Under the pieces are notes generated by a model, which did no database searches, was not told the origin of the DNA, and was given only the letters and a program-made list of their open reading frames with translations. Both the position numbers and the translations under genes were made by a program. Below, one piece after another: positions 12,501 to 18,500 of a DNA stretch of 47,501 nt. How positions within the stretch are numbered: the first letter of the stretch is position 1; each line of letters opens with the position of its first letter. This DNA is from an uncultured Lachnospiraceae bacterium (lineage in GTDB: Bacteria > Bacillota > Clostridia > Lachnospirales > Lachnospiraceae): NCBI GenBank assembly GCA_946403075.1, contig CAMIYN010000009.1, forward strand, positions 1 through 47,501. Reading direction: 5' to 3'.

Positions 12501-15500
12501 TAGTAAACCTTATGATGTAGTGTATGAAGGAAGAATGGGAGATAATTTGCAAATTGTTTTGCAAAATCTGACACAAGACCCTGATAATTATAAAGCATAC
12601 TTGATAGATGATAGTGGAAATAAAATATCAGATATTGATAAAGTTATGACATATGTGAGAACAACTGATGTATGGAAAGCAGATGGTTGGTGGACTAAAA
12701 ATGGTTGGAATGGTGGTAAAGGCGATGGCGAGTGGGGAGATAGAATTGAACCAAGCTTAGAAGTCGTATTAGAAGAAGACCAAGATTATTATGTGAGATG
12801 GGTAGGACAAGATGTAGTGATAAAACTTGATTTGATGGACTATGTGAAAGGTGATGAGTATGGCTCAACTGAAGCAAGTCTTATAGAGGGAATGGAAAAT
12901 GTAAATATTGAATCCCAAACTATAACTCTTCACTATTTGACTGCAATAGACAAATTACCTACTGCTGAAAGAGAAGGTTATGTATTTAAAAATTGGCACA
13001 CGGCAGAAGAATTTACTGATACTAATACTATAACTGTTGGTGACTATCTCGTTATGCAAGGAGGAGTAGGTGAAGACACACTTTTTGCAGAGTGGGAGCC
13101 AATACAATATACAGTTAGATTTATGCCTGATGAGTTTACAGACCCATTTACTTTTGCAACACCAACACAGGTTTTGACTTTTGATAAGGTAGAAGCATTA
13201 AATAAAAATAGATATACGAGAATAGGCTATGAGCTTGATTATTGGGAGTATATTGACCCAATAAGTGCTACAAGAGATAAACAGTTTGAAGATGGACATA
13301 TGATGAACGAAGACGAACCAGAAAACTTGACAAGTGTAGATGGTGAGATAATAGATTTGCATATGCACTGGAAAGAAAAAGAATATAGTTTAACTTTTGC
13401 ATTAAATGATAGTGCTAAGGGGGAGCTTAGGTCAACCGAGGGATATTTTAAAGGAACAACTACAAGTGAGGATGATGAAATAGTATTTTCAGAAGAAGAT
13501 GGTAGCCCTGTATATTACGGACAAAGGATAGGGGATGTAGGAAGTTTGCCAAGACCTACAAGACCTGGTTATACTTTTGGTGGTTGGTGGACTAAAGAAG
13601 ATGGAACGGGTACAGAGATAACTGCAAATACTACATATGACTTCCCTGAGGCAATAGTAGAAATTGATGGGATGAGGCTTTGCACTAATTCTACTGCTTA
13701 TGCAAAGTGGATACCAAATAATTATGTAATAAGAATAGATGATAATGCCTATGAGTATGAAGATTTGGTATCTACACGGTCTATGGCTACAATCAGTGCA
13801 GTATTTGATAAAGCTGTCAATATACCAGTAAATACAATGTTCGCAAAAGGATATACATACAAGAGATTATTTTATGAAAATGATGCAACTGGTGATACAC
13901 TTTATATAGACAATAAAAATAGTGTAGTGACATTATCAGATGACTTACTTAATCTTGGTTATAACAAATTTAATGAAGGTATAAGAGAGGGTGAAGAGAT
14001 AGTCATATATGCTGAGTGGAATATACATAAATATAAAATAGAGTATAACGGGAACCCTCCTGAAGGTAGAAGTCTCATAAGTAATAGAGATGCTATCATT
14101 ACGACAAATGATATAGAGTACGTTGAATATGTAGATATACCAGATGGAGAAGATTATTGGTTTGTAGATGGCTATGCTTTTGATTGTTGGTCTACAAAGC
14201 CTACTAAGGTAGGTGTTGCTACTCTCTATCAAAGTGGAGAAAGTGTAAGTAAGATAGCAGGCGAGACACCAAATGAAGCAGGAGAAAATGAAATTTATAA
14301 ATTATATGCTATTTGGGTCAAGAACCCATATTATATCGTATTTACAGCAGGGGAAGCAGGAGATGGTGAAGATAAAGTAGTAGGAGAACTTGAGAGACAG
14401 AGACTTAGTGTGGATGGTGGAGAGAGACCTCTATATAATGTGAGTGGTGGAACTTATACTGATGAAGATGGGCAAGTTATAGATATAGGACAAGGTTTCA
14501 GTGCCGTAGGTTATACTTTTGATTATTGGGAAGATACAGATACAAAAATACAATATAAAAATGAGCAAAATGTCTTAAATATTAGAACTGACAAAAATGA
14601 TGAAGCAGAGTTTGAGGCACATTGGAAAGCAAATACTTATAGATTGGTATTTGACAAAAATGAACCAATATCAACTACTGGTGAGGCTAATAGAGCAGAG
14701 GGTTCTAACTATTACGAGAAGTTAGCTGCAGACAAGACTTATAATCCACAGAGACCAAATTCTATCGAATTATCAGGTCAGTTGATTAGATATCCAGATG
14801 AAGTGGCAGTTGATTTGATAGATAGTCAAGATGACCCACAAGTAAAAATAAATGGTTATATATTTGATGGATTTGAAGATAAATATGGTGTTTTATATAA
14901 ATCAGGTTCTGATGCTATATTTAGTAGAAAGGCAGCAACTACATCTGAGACTGGAACAGTTTATGATTTGAAATATAAATGGAAGAAGGGGTTATTCTCT
15001 GTTGAACTTAGATATAATGACAGTGATACATCCCCAGTTGATGATGACACAAAAGAGTTCATAAAAGTTTATTATGATAGTGAATTTAATTCATATGAAA
15101 GAATACCAGAGCCTACAAGAAATGGTTATGATTTTAATTATTGGACTTTTGATAGGGCATATGGACCAACAGAAGTTCCACCAGAAACTGCAAAAGTTTC
15201 TACAAGGAGCATACTTAGAAAATATAATAATGACCCTACAAATGAGGATGACTATGTAGATACTATATATGCATATTGGACTCCAAAGGCATATAAATTG
15301 ACAATTAACTCAAATACTCTAAATGGACAAGATGGTAGATATAAAATAGCATCAGAATCTGCTCCTGGTGGTTTTATATATGAACCAACTTATGAAAAAG
15401 AGGTTCTATATGAGAGACCAATTGATACTATTGAGGATGCAGAACTTGTAGGATATAAATTCATAAGATATGATAAGTCCCCTGATGGAGATGAAGAAGA

Positions 15501-18500
15501 AGTGACAAAAGACACTCTTTTCTGGGAAACAAATGATAATCAGGTAATCTATGCAATATATGAACCTATAACTTATACAGTTAAATTCCATGCATCGGCA
15601 TCTGATGCTATCGGTGGATTTGATGATGTGACATTAACTTATGATGGAGAAGAATATCAATTACCTACAATAGATGAGACAGGAGAAATTCCTGAGAGTG
15701 GTGTTGGTAATATGATGAGAAAGGGTTATACATTTGTTAAGTGGGAACATGTAAATAGAGAAAATAATCCTGAAAATAAAAACACAGTAAATAAACAATA
15801 TTATGAAAATGAAGATACTATTATAAACTTGGCTGAAACACAAGATGCAGTAGCAGAACTCTATGCTATGTGGAAAGAGCATAATTATACGATAACTTAT
15901 GACCCAAATGCACCAGAGTCAACAAGTCAAGAGTATACAAATACTGTAAATGGCACAATGCAAGATGTAGCATTAAAATATACAGAGGAGTATAAAATTC
16001 CTATAAGTTCTTATTCCATAGTAGGGTATAATTTCTTGGGTTGGGATAGAGATAGTGCTGCAACAGAACCTGAATTTACAGCAGGAGAAATTGTATCAAA
16101 ACTAGCAAGTGATGGATTTGGAGAAGAAGAAGATGAACAGACTCTTACACTTTATGCTATATGGGAAGCAAAAGTTTATAACATAACACTTAACCTAAAT
16201 GATGCTACTAATAATAATGGAACTACTACTGCAAGTTTTGATGCAGCAAATCAAAATACAACTTTAAAGATTGCTTATGATACAAGATTACAAGATGCAT
16301 ATGTGATGGATGGGACAACAAAAGTAAATCAAAATGTAGGTCTAATATTTGAACAAGGAGACCAGACAGTAAAGGCTACAAGAGATGGTTATAGATTTAT
16401 GGGTTGGTCGAGAGAAGCAACTATTTCATATGCAGATAGAGTAAATAAATTGATATCTGCTGATGAAATATATAGAATAGATGGAGATATGACAATTTAT
16501 GCAACTTGGGAAAACAATGAATATAGAGTAGTATTTGAGACAAATACAAGAGTCTTTGGAGAGGGATTGCCAACTAATCCTCAAGATCAATCTGTATGGT
16601 TTGATATGCCATATGGACAAAATGAGATAAATGGTAGCAAAAATTTACCTGATGCAAGTAATGTAATATTTATACCATATACTTTTGGTGGTTGGTGCTT
16701 AGGAAAAGATGCAGATTGGGATTTTACAACTGCTGATGGAAAACCAAGTGATATGACAAAGATATTAACTAATACTAAAAAATTAACAAAAGATGATTAT
16801 GATGCTATAGAGGATGGAGTTATAAAATTATATGCTTATTGGGGTGGAACAGTTAGTAAAATCGTAATAGATGCAAATGGTGGTAAGGTATATGATGAAA
16901 AAGAGAGAGCAATGGTAGATAAGACTGAAACCACAGCAATATATAGTTTACCTATACAGTCAGGACTTGGACATTTGCCAACAAGAGATGAAAAAGTCAC
17001 AACTTCTGATGGCAAAACTCATAATGCAGTAGAGAGAGTAGGATACGAGTTTGATGGTTGGTATACTTGGGATGTAGCAGAGGAAGCTCCATACTCAGAT
17101 GTATCAGTAGAGATAACAGATACATATCCAGTTTATTGGAACGAAGCAACAGGTTCAGTAGTGCATGCAAAATGGAAAGCAAAAGAATATACAGTAGAAT
17201 TTGTATCAAATATACCAACAAAAGTAACTACACTAGATACATTAGAATTTGGTGATTGGGCTATTAATGCAAGTGGAAACCCAAGAGAAAGAGCTTATAA
17301 GTATGATGAAGAAGTAAATGCCATAACTTCATTCCCTCAACTTGAAATCACAGGATGGACTTTTGATGGATGGTATACAAAAGTAGATGCGAAGACTGAT
17401 GCAACAGGAATATATATATCTGGTAAAAATGCAGCGAGTCCATCATATGCTTGGCAGTATGAAGATATAACAAAAGTATATGGACAGTGGAGTCAAAATA
17501 AATATGTAGTGACTTGGGATGTAAACAAGGGCGATGGGTCAACTGATCCAACTATCACAGCAGGGCTTTCAACTTATAGTCAAGTATTTGATGAATTAGT
17601 GACACTTGGCAATGTGCCAACAGTTATAAGAGATGGATATACATTTGATGGTTTCTGGACTAAAAAAGGTGTGTGGACTGCATCACCTGATTATAGAGTA
17701 GATGACACAAACAATAATGGTTGGGGTGAAAGAGTAGATACGGGTGCATTCATTTATGGAAAGAAAATAGTTGATTTGTATGATACAGCAAGAGATGCAA
17801 CTTTCTATGCGAGATGGATACCAAAACAATATACAATCACATTTGATGGAAATAAAGGAGCTGCAAGTACAAATCCATATATAGGTGGTTCTGGAAATAA
17901 TGTATCAAGAATTGTAATGTTTGATGATACACTTGATGTATATAGAGATACTGGCTCAATAAGGAGAGCAGTTGCAGGACAAACTGCTATACCAACTACA
18001 TATACAAATAACTCAATGTATGATATTAATATAAATGACACAGACTCTCATTACTATCCAAATTCAGTTGATGAAAATGCAACAATAAAAGAGGGTTATA
18101 CTTTCCTTGGATGGTTCAAAAATCAAGATGGTTCAGGAGATAGAATAGAGAGTAGCTATAAATTTATAGCGACAGCAAATATGACTATTTATGCAAAATG
18201 GGAGGCAAATACATATACAATTACTTATGTAAAAAATGATTCTGCAGATGGAAGAGGTTCTACTACTGCAAATCTAAATCCAAATCAAAATTCTAAAGAA
18301 GTTGTATTTGACTCAATTGTAGATGATTTGCCAGAAGTCACAAGGGATGGTTATGATTTCCTCGGTTGGTGGACTATTAATGGATGGACTGATGAGCAAT
18401 TCATAAAATCAGATGCTGCATCAGATAATCTGTGGGGAATGAATGTAACAAAAAATAATATGTATAATTTTTCACAAACTGGTATAGATGTTTTGAGGGA

